Of a stretch of 64,000 bases of DNA, positions 32,163 to 39,439 are shown one piece after another. Position 1 is the first letter of the stretch. Each line of letters opens with the position of its first letter. Both the position numbers and the translations under genes were made by a program. Location: the NCBI GenBank assembly GCA_030684575.1, contig JAUXVD010000020.1, forward strand, positions 62,001-126,000, given 5' to 3'. The notes beneath the pieces were generated by a model. The model was not told the origin of the DNA. It worked only from the letters and a program-made list of their open reading frames with translations, and did no database searches. The DNA comes from Nitrospirota bacterium. Its GTDB lineage: Bacteria; Nitrospirota; Nitrospiria; Nitrospirales; Nitrospiraceae.

Positions 32163-32177
32163 TAGTTGGAGGGTGTG

Positions 32178-33272
32178 ATGGAAGCTGTTGTAGAGCGACT
32201 TCCGATTGGAGGGGAAAGCAAGAGGCTCAATCTCTTTGAACGGTATTTAAGTCTGTGGGTTGGTGGTTGCATGGTGGCGGGGATTATCCTTGGCAAGACC
32301 TTGCCTGACCTCGTTCAGAGGTTTCGGAGCATGGAATTCGGCCAAGGGAGTCACATCAATCTCCCGATTGCCGTCTTAATCTGGCTCATGATCATTCCGA
32401 TGATGATGAAAGTGGATTTTGCGTCGGTTCGCCAGGTCGGTAGGCGACCAAAAGGCCTGGCCGTCACCTTAGTGGTCAATTGGTTGGTGAAGCCCTTCTC
32501 CATGGCGTTCTTCGCATGGCTGTTTTTCCGCTATGTCTTTGCCGCCTGGATCACGCCGGCGGAAGCGGATCAATACATTGCCGGGTCGATCATCTTAGCG
32601 GCGGCCCCCTGCACCGCCATGGTGTTTGTGTGGAGTTATCTGACGGATGGCGACCCCGCCTACACCTTAGTCCAGGTATCGGTCAACGATCTCATCATGC
32701 TCGTGCTGTTCGCTCCGATCGTCGGGTTTCTCGTCAACGGGGCCTCCTCCCTCACCGTCCCGTTCGGAGTCCTGCTGTATTCCGTCATTGCGTTCATCGT
32801 CATTCCGCTGACCATCGGCACAGCTGCCCGGCTGTGGTTCATCCGCCGGCATGGGAAAGAATGGTTTGAAGCGCACGTGTTGGCTCGGTTTGGGCCCGTC
32901 ACTATTGTGGCGCTGTTGCTCACGCTCGTGCTGATCTTCGCCTTCCAAGCGGAGAACATCACCGGGAAACTGTGGCATGTCGTGTTGATCGCCATTCCGA
33001 TTTTACTGCAGGTCTACATGAATGCATCGCTAGCCTATGGGCTGATGCGATGGCTTAACGTGCCGTATGCGGTCGCGGCACCGGGCGCGCTGATTGGGGC
33101 TAGTAATTTCTTTGAGCTCGCCGTCGCAACGGCGATCGCCCTCTTCGGTCCTGAATCGGGAGCCGCATTGGTAACCGTGGTGGGTGTGTTGGTGGAAGTG
33201 CCGGTGATGCTCTCAGTGTGTCGGTTCTGCAATCGGACGAAGCATTGGTTCCCGGCAGAATCGCCGGCATAA
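32178..33272 (+). CDS. acr3: ACR3-family arsenite efflux permease
   Basis: A 364-residue membrane protein with about ten helices that exports arsenite using the proton gradient. The family hallmark AAPCTAMVFVWS holds the essential Cys145, and the later GASNFFELAVATAIALFG segment includes the conserved Glu. The ATG at 32178 has GGAGGG five bases upstream; the in-frame TTG at 32166 is within that region. It follows arsR by 50 bases, with a palindromic operator between. It would remove the As(III) produced by ArsC and ArsI. Confidence 0.96.
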   Translation: MEAVVERLPIGGESKRLNLFERYLSLWVGGCMVAGIILGKTLPDLVQRFRSMEFGQGSHINLPIAVLIWLMIIPMMMKVDFASVRQVGRRPKGLAVTLVVNWLVKPFSMAFFAWLFFRYVFAAWITPAEADQYIAGSIILAAAPCTAMVFVWSYLTDGDPAYTLVQVSVNDLIMLVLFAPIVGFLVNGASSLTVPFGVLLYSVIAFIVIPLTIGTAARLWFIRRHGKEWFEAHVLARFGPVTIVALLLTLVLIFAFQAENITGKLWHVVLIAIPILLQVYMNASLAYGLMRWLNVPYAVAAPGALIGASNFFELAVATAIALFGPESGAALVTVVGVLVEVPVMLSVCRFCNRTKHWFPAESPA

Positions 33273-33309
33273 GGAACGACGTGACTGGCGTTGTTCGCGT
33301 GTGTGGACC

Positions 33310-33543
33310 ATGGCCATGGAATGGGAGTACTTCGAGTCAGTACTGGTGGTGGGATCGATCGCGATGGTCGTTCAACTACTGGAATTCTTGTGGGAGCGCC
33401 GATTGAATACGGCATGGCAGGGGTTGAGCGTACCCATCACGCTGCAACGGGCACTTCTGGAGTGGGCCAGCTACATGCTGATCTTTATCATCGTGTCGAT
33501 GGTGCTGCGAGGCGTGCTCCATTTCACATGCTCGTTCTGTTGA
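33310..33543 (+). CDS. Small two-helix membrane protein in the ars cluster
   Basis: A 77-residue protein with two predicted membrane helices (FESVLVVGSIAMVVQLLEFL and LLEWASYMLIFIIVSMVLRG), joined by a basic loop (WERRLNTAWQG). It ends HFTCSFC, a CxxC at the extreme C-terminus. I do not recognise it. The start could be 33310 or 33316; the ribosome site is weak. Its position between acr3 and arsI suggests an accessory to arsenite export or a thiol or metalloid-binding role, which is inference only. Confidence 0.6.
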   Translation: MAMEWEYFESVLVVGSIAMVVQLLEFLWERRLNTAWQGLSVPITLQRALLEWASYMLIFIIVSMVLRGVLHFTCSFC

Positions 33544-33636
33544 ACACACAGGAACCAGTTATGACTGAGAACGAAGTTAGAACGGAGTGCTCAATCGGTA
33601 AATGATCACCCTATCGCGAATCAAAGGAGGAAGAAT

Positions 33637-34110
33637 ATGAAACGGTTTCATATCCATGTGGGAGTAGAAAAGCTCGATGAATCCATCCGGTTCTATAGTG
33701 CCCTTTTTGGCGCGGAGCCGGTAAAGACGAAAACAGATTACGCCAAGTGGTTGCTGGACGATCCTCGCGTCAACTTCGCAATCTCCACACGTGCAAAGGA
33801 ACAAGGCGTGGATCATCTCGGCATCCAGGTCGAGGAAGAGAGCGAACTGACGGAGGTACGCAACCGTCTCAAGACAGCGGACATTGCCGTGTTGGAGGAA
33901 GGTGAAACGGTATGTTGTTACGCCCGGTCTGAAAAATCATGGGTGCAAGATCCTGCAGGCATTCCGTGGGAAACGTACCGGACCATGGAGGATGCGGAGC
34001 TATTTTCCGGCCAGGCTGATCAGGCCGAGAGCGCCTGTTGCACGCCGGAGACGAAGGGAACGCCGGGCTGTTGTGAACCGTCCGAGGAAACCACCGGGTG
34101 CTGCGGGTGA
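33637..34110 (+). CDS. arsI: ArsI/CadI-type metalloenzyme (organoarsenical lyase family)
   Basis: The 157-residue vicinal-oxygen-chelate protein is of the ArsI family. Characterised members cleave the carbon-arsenic bond of trivalent methyl and aromatic arsenicals using Fe(II) and O2. Probable metal ligands are His5 or His7 (HIHVGV), His60 (VDHLGI) and Glu112 (PWETY). The As-binding vicinal pair is C93C94 in TVCCYARSEKSW. A 25-residue tail adds three more Cys pairs (134-135, 145-146, 155-156). AAAGGAGG precedes the ATG. It overlaps arsC at TGATG. Confidence 0.92.
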   Translation: MKRFHIHVGVEKLDESIRFYSALFGAEPVKTKTDYAKWLLDDPRVNFAISTRAKEQGVDHLGIQVEEESELTEVRNRLKTADIAVLEEGETVCCYARSEKSWVQDPAGIPWETYRTMEDAELFSGQADQAESACCTPETKGTPGCCEPSEETTGCCG

Positions 34111-34532
34111 TGACCGTGGAGCCGATCAAGGTGTTGGTCCTCTGCACGGGTAATTCGTGCCGCTCTGTCATGGCTGAAGCGCTGATCAATCACCTTGGCC
34201 GTGGTCGGTATCAGGCATGGAGTGCCGGCAGTGCCCCAGCCGGCTATGTCCATCCGAAATCGATCGAGACCTTACAGCGGCATCGCATTCCTCCTGGGCA
34301 GCCACGCAGCAAGTCATGGGATGAGTTTGCGACACTATCGTTTGATTTGGTGATTACGGTCTGTGATCAGGCCGCCGGCGAAAGCTGCCCCCTCTTTCCT
34401 GGGAAGCCCAAGAAGCTGCATTGGAGTACGCCGGATCCCGGTAAGGCTACGGGATCAGAGACTGGCATAGACGCGGCGTTCGATAAAGCATTCCTGATGC
34501 TCAAGGATCGCGTGGAGGATTTAACGAAGTGA
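34110..34532 (+). CDS. arsC: Arsenate reductase, low-molecular-weight phosphatase type
   Basis: A 140-residue reductase that converts As(V) to As(III) for export. The P-loop C12-TGNSC-R18 is the CX5R anion site, followed by MAEAL. Additional cysteines in VITVCDQAAGESCP suggest the thioredoxin-coupled type. The DPGKATGS segment carries the general-acid Asp. The ATG at 34110 overlaps the arsI stop (TGATG), indicating translational coupling. It is the last ars gene; no terminator is obvious after it. Confidence 0.95.
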   Translation: MTVEPIKVLVLCTGNSCRSVMAEALINHLGRGRYQAWSAGSAPAGYVHPKSIETLQRHRIPPGQPRSKSWDEFATLSFDLVITVCDQAAGESCPLFPGKPKKLHWSTPDPGKATGSETGIDAAFDKAFLMLKDRVEDLTK

Positions 34533-35075
34533 CTTGCAGGAGCGAATTAATCCGGCAATTAGCTTTCTTCGCCTAATAATATGGACCTCGGCAAAAAAGT
34601 TTCCTGCCGCTGTTGGTTTTCGTTTCTTTTTGATTATTAGTTGTTACTCGGTTGTCATCGATTCTCTTCTCCACCCCAAAGAGATTTCTTTCCTCATCCG
34701 TAAATCCTTGCGCCAGGCCTAGCGTTTCTGCTTCAAGCCACTTTGTATTTCTGGGTTATTGAGCAATCCACTGTCCTGCCGACGTGACGCGCCCAGTTAG
34801 TTAACTCAGGGAAAGTTGTCCAGCTCTGTCCCCTCCTGACCATTCCTGTCCTCCGCAGGGTCTCTTCCCATGCCAGTATTCTCAAGTTCAGTATGGCGAC
34901 ATGACACTATTCGCACGCGATACAACCGTCCCTAGGATTAGACCAAGAGGTGGACCTCCTTTAATTGTCCCTAACCGTCCTTATCAGGCCTAAGCAAGCC
35001 TAAATAGGATACTTCACTTCGGTATCTCACGCCGATATGGTGTGGTCCGGTACTGCGCTGTATTGGCAGAAAGGA
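34533..35075. other. Non-coding core of the element, possible origin region
   Basis: About 540 bases without a convincing gene. A 62-codon frame from a TTG lacks a ribosome site. It is AT-rich in its first third. Short features are the palindrome GAGGTGGACCTC near 34949-34960, repeated CCGTCC(C/T)TA words between 34924 and 34985, and paired GCCTAA words near 34988-35002. Rolling-circle replicons often keep their origin beside the Rep gene, and this stretch is the best candidate here. That role is inferred. Confidence 0.45.
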
Positions 35076-35286
35076 ATGAGCGTGAAAAGAAAGTTGCTCA
35101 CGGTGAAAGAACTCGCCGCGGAACTGCGGATGAGCGTGGAAGTCGATTCAACGGGCCTACCGCAAGGGGGAAATTCCTGTGCAGTGGTTGTCCTGGATGG
35201 CTCGGTTCGATCTCGAGAAAGTCAGACTCGCCATGGAGCGCAATGGTCAAGGCCGTGTACTCCGGTTGAATGGCAACAGTGCGTAG
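35076..35286 (+). pseudogene. Frameshifted excisionase-like (HTH_17) gene
   Basis: From the ATG at 35076 the frame reads MSVKRKLLTVKELAAELRMSVE and then loses similarity. Shifting by one base at about 35142 continues as SIQRAYRKGEIPVQWLSWMA and on to NGNSA, stopping at 35284-35286. The joined product matches the helix-turn-helix excisionase plan of the gene at 36452 (LLTVKDLSAWLNMKPSTLYLW, KIPCRKIHG). One inserted base explains it. It may be inactive, or use recoding. It lies just before the Rep gene. Confidence 0.75.
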
Positions 35287-35394
35287 GCTGTGCGCGACTG
35301 CCGGCAATTGCCGGCGTCGCGCCAGGGAAACGCCCCCGATCGGTAACACGGGGGCACTACCCACAGGGATCGTTACAGGAGGTCCAGGGGTTCC

Positions 35395-36426
35395 ATGAGT
35401 TCACCGTTCACCCTGACCATTGATTGGCTCGCCTTCACCCTCCCCTCTGGCTCCGTCAATGACACGATGCAGATGCTAGGAGGGGATTGGACGAAGGGTG
35501 CCACCGGCTTTCGCGGCTATCCCGCGTCCTGGATCACCACGAGTGCAAGCCGGGGGGTGGGCAAACTGGGCACTGGCGCGCCCCGTGCTCCCCTCGAAGT
35601 CCATGTCGATCTCTCCGCCGGCATTGTGGCCCCTTGGCCCACGGAAAAGGTCCGTCTGGTCCTCCAATGGATTCTGAAGCAAGACGGTCACCTCACGCGC
35701 CTCGATTGTGCCTTAGACGATCGGAACAGCTGCGTCCCCCTGTTGACGATCATGCAAGCGATTGAAGCCGGTCACTGTGTGACACGGGCGGACCGGATGC
35801 AACGCATCTCCTCAAGCTCGATCCACAGAGCCACGCCCAGTGGAGAGACGCTCTATCTCGGCAGTCCTCAGAGTCAAACCCTGCTCCGAGTCTATGACAA
35901 GCGCTTAGAAAGTCAGGCGAAACAGCGCGAGGACTGGCAGGACTACGGTATTCGGTGGGAGTTGGAGTTAAAGAAGGAGCGAGCCCAGGCCTGCGGACGG
36001 GTTCTATCCTATTTGGAGGAAGCTGACTGGCTTGAATTCATGGTCGGGGTGTTGCGGGGCTATGTGGACTTTCGAGCCACGAGCCGTGACGAGGAGGACG
36101 AGTTTCGGTATCGGGCACCACTCCTTGGCTGGTGGCTAATGCTCACCGACGGGTTCAAGAAAGGCCGTCTCGTCGTGGAGAAGGAGGTCCAGACCCTCCC
36201 CAAGGTCAAGCGCTGGGTGAGTCGATCGGTGGCTCCTATGTTGGCCGTCGTCTGTGCCGCTGATCCCAGTGGGACCGCATGGTTGGAGAAACAAATTATC
36301 GCGGGTAAACGTAGATGGAAAGATAAGCATCGAGGGCTCCTGAAGAAAGAGACATCATTGAGTTCCAATAAGGACGGCGGCGGACTCGCGGGCGCACCAT
36401 CAACGGGGGATGAGGGGGTGTCGTAA
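35395..36426 (+). CDS. Rep_trans-family replication initiator or MOBT-type relaxase
   Basis: The 343-residue protein resembles the Rep_trans family (plasmid pT181-type Rep, phage RstA, and Tn916 MobT-like relaxases). Supporting blocks are TIDWLAFTLPSG at the start, LTRLDCALDD (100-109) typical of the catalytic acidic site, ETLYLGSPQSQ then LLRVYDKRLESQ (151-173) with candidate nucleophile tyrosines, and RWELELK (187-193). The C-terminus is basic. CAGGAGGTCC precedes the ATG. It probably nicks the element to start rolling-circle replication or transfer. Which of these it does cannot be decided from sequence. Confidence 0.78.
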   Translation: MSSPFTLTIDWLAFTLPSGSVNDTMQMLGGDWTKGATGFRGYPASWITTSASRGVGKLGTGAPRAPLEVHVDLSAGIVAPWPTEKVRLVLQWILKQDGHLTRLDCALDDRNSCVPLLTIMQAIEAGHCVTRADRMQRISSSSIHRATPSGETLYLGSPQSQTLLRVYDKRLESQAKQREDWQDYGIRWELELKKERAQACGRVLSYLEEADWLEFMVGVLRGYVDFRATSRDEEDEFRYRAPLLGWWLMLTDGFKKGRLVVEKEVQTLPKVKRWVSRSVAPMLAVVCAADPSGTAWLEKQIIAGKRRWKDKHRGLLKKETSLSSNKDGGGLAGAPSTGDEGVS

Positions 36427-36451
36427 GACTCCCCCTGCTTCTTCAGAAGGT

Positions 36452-36754
36452 ATGGGTATGTTGCTTACGGTGAAAGATCTTTCGGCCTGGCTCAATATGA
36501 AGCCGTCTACGCTGTATCTGTGGGCGGCTCAGGGAAAGATTCCGTGTCGGAAGATTCATGGGCTGATTCGGTTCGAGCGGGAACAAGTCCTGGTGTGGCT
36601 CCAATCATTTGAGCGAAAGCCTCCGGGGTACATGCCGTCAGCCCCTCGTACCCAGCACAACGACATAGACGAGCTGATTGAAGCCGCAAAACGGGAAGCC
36701 TATACTCGCCACGGGGAAACCAGACCAACAGCGAGCCCAAAGGGAAAGGAGTAG
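36452..36754 (+). CDS. Excisionase-like helix-turn-helix protein
   Basis: A 100-residue protein whose first 55 residues are a MerR/HTH_17 excisionase-type winged helix: LLTVKDLSAWLNMKPSTLYLWAA, then the wing KIPCRKIHGLIRFEREQVLVWL. Such proteins bend att DNA and direct excision by the integrase. The C-terminal 45 residues are polar (DIDELIEAAKREAYTRH). The ATG at 36452 is chosen after AGAAGG; 36458 is possible. It ends 3 bases before the integrase ATG, so the two are co-translated. Confidence 0.8.
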   Translation: MGMLLTVKDLSAWLNMKPSTLYLWAAQGKIPCRKIHGLIRFEREQVLVWLQSFERKPPGYMPSAPRTQHNDIDELIEAAKREAYTRHGETRPTASPKGKE

Positions 36755-36757
36755 ACG

Positions 36758-37879
36758 ATGGGGCTCGTTAAACGAGGGAATGTTTGGTGGATGAATATGG
36801 TGTTTCAGGGTCAACGAATTCGCCGGTCAACAGGTGCATCGAATCGAGCTTTGGCCGACTCCATCATGGCGAAAGTGAAGGTTCAATTGATCGAGGGGCA
36901 GTATTTCGAACGGGCTGAAGAAAAATCTCGAACCCTCCAGGAATTGATGGATCGCTTTGAGCGGGAGCACCTCGTGAAATTGGCCAGTCGAGCAACAGGA
37001 CAAGTCTTCGTCAAGCGCTTTCGAGCCTTCTTCGGAGACCGGACGCTCGCGGAGATTACCCCCAAGCTGATCGTGGACTATAAAAGTCGACGGTATGCCA
37101 CTGGGGTGAAAGCCGCTTCGATTAATCGTGAGCTCACCTGTTTGAGAAAGGCCTTCAACCTTGCTAAGCGGGAATGGGAATGGTGCCGAGACAATCCGGT
37201 CAGCCGCGTGTCTCTCGAAAAGGGCGCGAATAAACGAGATCGGTGGCTGATGGAAGACGAGGAGGCGCGATTGCTCAGTACCTGTCCGTCATGGTTACGC
37301 GAGCTTGTGGTGTTCGCGCTCCATAGCGGGATGCGGTTGGGCGAGATCCTGTCACTGACCTGGACCGGCGTGGATCTGTTCCGAAGAACAGTGACGGTAT
37401 TTGAATCAAAGAACGGGGAGCGACGGACGGTGCCATTGAATCAGACCTTGATGGCGCTCCTGACGGAGAAGGCCAAAGTGCGGCACATAAAAACCGCACT
37501 GGTCTTTCCGAGTCGAGCTGGCACACGGTTAGATCCCAACCATCTGAGACGAGCGTTACGGCCTGCCATGACAAAGGCGGGCATCGTAAACTGTCATTTC
37601 CATGATCTCCGCCACACCTTCGCGACGCGCCTGGTCCAATCGGGAGTCGATCTCTACAAGGTTCAACGGCTCCTCGGACACAAGTCTCCGATGATGACGC
37701 AACGATATGCGCATCACTACCCGGAAAGCTTGCGAGATGGAGTGGAGATCTTGGACCGACGCGGACACCGTGACACAAAAATGACCACAGTGTTGAGGGT
37801 GTCAGAGAGTACTGTCTCGGAAGTAGTTGAAAACGTGGTGGGCGATACTGGTATCGAACCAGTGGCCTCTTCCGTGTGA
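36758..37879 (+). CDS. Tyrosine recombinase (element integrase)
   Basis: A 373-residue tyrosine integrase. It has an N-terminal arm-binding region, a SAM-like core-binding domain (about 60-150) and a catalytic domain with Arg193 (GMRLGEILSL), a lysine near 219, H282-x-x-R285 (HDLRHTFATRL), His308 (LLGHKS) and Tyr317 (TQRYAHH). AAAGGAG lies upstream of the ATG. The final codons (GDTGIEPVASSV) lie within the tRNA-Val attachment repeat on the opposite strand. It catalyses integration at the tRNA-Val 3' end. Confidence 0.96.
   Translation: MGLVKRGNVWWMNMVFQGQRIRRSTGASNRALADSIMAKVKVQLIEGQYFERAEEKSRTLQELMDRFEREHLVKLASRATGQVFVKRFRAFFGDRTLAEITPKLIVDYKSRRYATGVKAASINRELTCLRKAFNLAKREWEWCRDNPVSRVSLEKGANKRDRWLMEDEEARLLSTCPSWLRELVVFALHSGMRLGEILSLTWTGVDLFRRTVTVFESKNGERRTVPLNQTLMALLTEKAKVRHIKTALVFPSRAGTRLDPNHLRRALRPAMTKAGIVNCHFHDLRHTFATRLVQSGVDLYKVQRLLGHKSPMMTQRYAHHYPESLRDGVEILDRRGHRDTKMTTVLRVSESTVSEVVENVVGDTGIEPVASSV
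37774..37790. repeat. 17-bp repeat, right end
   Basis: Identical to 31494-31510 (CACAAAAATGACCACAG). It lies within the integrase C-terminal codons, 42 bases before attR. Confidence 0.6.
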
Positions 37880-37882
37880 AGG
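37833..37882. repeat. attR within tRNA-Val
   Basis: The right copy of the 50-bp direct repeat. It covers the 3' part of tRNA-Val from the anticodon loop to CCA, plus a few flanking bases. Identity with attL stops at 37882, where the intact tRNA sequence continues and attL diverges. Confidence 0.92.
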
Positions 37883-37910
37883 AAGCGCTCTACCCCTGAG
37901 CTAATCGCCC
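37836..37910 (-). tRNA. tRNA-Val (anticodon CAC)
   Basis: On the minus strand the acceptor GGGCGAT pairs with ATCGCCC, followed by A and encoded CCA. The anticodon stem CTTCC/GGAAG closes the loop TTCACAC with anticodon CAC. The T-arm is ACTGG-TTCGATA-CCAGT. The gene is intact despite serving as the integration site, because the element supplies an identical 3' end. Confidence 0.95.
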
Positions 37911-37961
37911 ACAGGGCATGGAGTCTAGCATGGGCCAACCGAAGGGATCAACAGAACGCTG

Positions 37962-38031
37962 GCGAGAGGCTAGGGGCAAGGGGCGCATGGTTCTCGATAA
38001 AATGATCGGCCCATTGCCACGCGCCTCTAGC
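37962..38031. repeat. GAGGC/GGGGC inverted repeat, family 2, copy 2
   Basis: The left arm GCGAGAGGCTAGGGGCAAGG and the right arm CCATTGCCACGCGCCTCTAGC form an imperfect palindrome. It lies between tRNA-Val and the trmFO promoter, and has arms like those at 26048-26126 and 58250-58341. Confidence 0.55.
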
Positions 38032-38054
38032 ATCATGCCTATCACACAGTAGCC

Positions 38055-38084
38055 TTGACATCCCCAAAACACGGTTCCTACAAT
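38055..38084 (+). promoter_or_regulatory. Promoter of trmFO
   Basis: TTGACA (38055-38060) and TACAAT (38079-38084) are separated by 18 bases, with a leader of about 32 bases to the trmFO ATG. Confidence 0.7.
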
Positions 38085-38122
38085 GCCCCTCCTCTCACCT
38101 TTTCTCACGGAGTTTCACTCGC

Positions 38123-39439
38123 ATGCGCGACGATGTTGTCATTATCGGGGGCGGTCTGGCCGGATCTGAGGCCGCGTGGCAGGCCGCCAATCGTGGAGCA
38201 AAAGTGTCGCTCTATGAGATGCGCCCAAAAGAAACCACGAAGGCCCACAAGACTGGTGGTTTAGCAGAGTTAGTCTGTTCGAATTCGCTCGGCTCTACGG
38301 ATCCGATGAATGCCCCCGGCATTTTGAAAGAGGAAATGCGCCGGCTCAACTCGCTGATTATCCGAGCGGCAGATGAAGCGCGGGTGCCGGCAGGATCGGC
38401 CCTGGCCGTCGACCGGGACCTATTTTCGCTCAAAATTACCCAGGCGCTCGAAGGCCATCCGAACATTCGCATTCTGCGTGAGGAAATCACGGACATTCCA
38501 ACGGACTGTGTCTGCATTGTGGCGACCGGGCCGCTGACCTCCGACAAACTGTCTCAGGCCATCGCGCAATTGACCCATACGAAACATTTGTACTTTTACG
38601 ATGCGATCTCTCCGATCGTGGATACGGACTCCATCAATATGGATGTCGTCTTCCTTGCCTCCCGTTATGGCAAGGGCGGGGACGACTACCTCAACTGCCC
38701 AATGGACGAAGCGACCTACAATGCCTTTTACGAAGCCTTACTGGCCGCGGAGAAAGTGCAACCGAAAGAATTCGAAAAGACCGCCTACTTCGAAGGCTGT
38801 ATTCCCATCGAGGTGATGGCCGAACGGGGCCGTCAAACCATGCAATTCGGTCCATTAAAACCGGTGGGCCTGGAAAATCCCAAGACAGGGAAGAGAGCCT
38901 ATGCGGTGGTACAGCTCCGGACGGAAAACGCCCATCGCTCCTGCTACAACCTTGTGGGGTTCCAGACCAAACTGACCTACGGAGAGCAGAAACGCGTGTT
39001 TCGCATGATTCCAGGCCTCGAACAAGCGGAGTTTCTCCGCTACGGCAGCCTGCACCGCAACACGTTTATCAATTCGCCCTCATTGTTGCGCAACACCCTC
39101 CAGTTCAAGGCGCGAGGCACCCTCTTCTTTGCCGGACAGCTGGTCGGCGTCGAGGGCTATGCGGACTCCGCCGCGATGGGAGGGTTGGCCGGCATCAATG
39201 CGGCTCGCGGCCTGGCAGGGTTACCACTGGTCACCCCGCCGCCCACCACGGCGCACGGCTGCCTGACGACGTACATTACGACCGCAGACCCCCGTCACTT
39301 TCAGCCGATGAATACGAATTTCGGACTCTTTCCTCCCCTTGCCACCGCGACGAGAGATAAGGAGAGTAAACGACGGCTCACAGGGCAACGGGCACTTGAG
39401 GACCTGACGGCATGGATGACGCAATCCGACATTTCATGA
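38123..39439 (+). CDS. trmFO: tRNA (uracil-5-)-methyltransferase, folate/FAD-dependent
   Basis: The 438-residue FAD enzyme makes ribothymidine 54 in tRNA using methylenetetrahydrofolate. The FAD-binding motif is [11 protein letters not shown] (9-19). The LVCSNSLGS segment (Cys52) and [13 protein letters not shown] supply the two conserved cysteines of the family. LSQAIAQL and [12 protein letters not shown] are also typical. Length is standard. It overlaps xerC by 28 bases, a familiar trmFO-xerC arrangement. Confidence 0.96.
   Translation: MRDDVVIIGGGLAGSEAAWQAANRGAKVSLYEMRPKETTKAHKTGGLAELVCSNSLGSTDPMNAPGILKEEMRRLNSLIIRAADEARVPAGSALAVDRDLFSLKITQALEGHPNIRILREEITDIPTDCVCIVATGPLTSDKLSQAIAQLTHTKHLYFYDAISPIVDTDSINMDVVFLASRYGKGGDDYLNCPMDEATYNAFYEALLAAEKVQPKEFEKTAYFEGCIPIEVMAERGRQTMQFGPLKPVGLENPKTGKRAYAVVQLRTENAHRSCYNLVGFQTKLTYGEQKRVFRMIPGLEQAEFLRYGSLHRNTFINSPSLLRNTLQFKARGTLFFAGQLVGVEGYADSAAMGGLAGINAARGLAGLPLVTPPPTTAHGCLTTYITTADPRHFQPMNTNFGLFPPLATATRDKESKRRLTGQRALEDLTAWMTQSDIS

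Larger units (their letters stand above)
31311..37882. mobile_element. 6.5-kb arsenic-resistance integrative element in tRNA-Val
   Basis: The element is bounded by a 50-bp perfect direct repeat (31311-31360 and 37833-37882). The right copy is the 3' part of an intact tRNA-Val, and the left copy is the displaced tRNA 3' end. Inside are arsR-acr3-orf-arsI-arsC, a non-coding stretch, a frameshifted excisionase-like gene, a Rep_trans-family protein, a second excisionase-like gene and a tyrosine integrase abutting the tRNA. No secretion system, coupling protein or phage structural genes are present. It is most simply an integrative, possibly rolling-circle-replicating or mobilizable, genomic island. 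Mobility today is unknown. Confidence 0.88.

Noticed and set aside
34534-34722. 62-codon frame after arsC
   Set aside because: It starts with TTG, has no ribosome site and shows no recognisable pattern.
31311-37882. Element as an integrative conjugative element
   Set aside because: No type IV secretion, coupling protein or large relaxase genes; it could only be helper-dependent.
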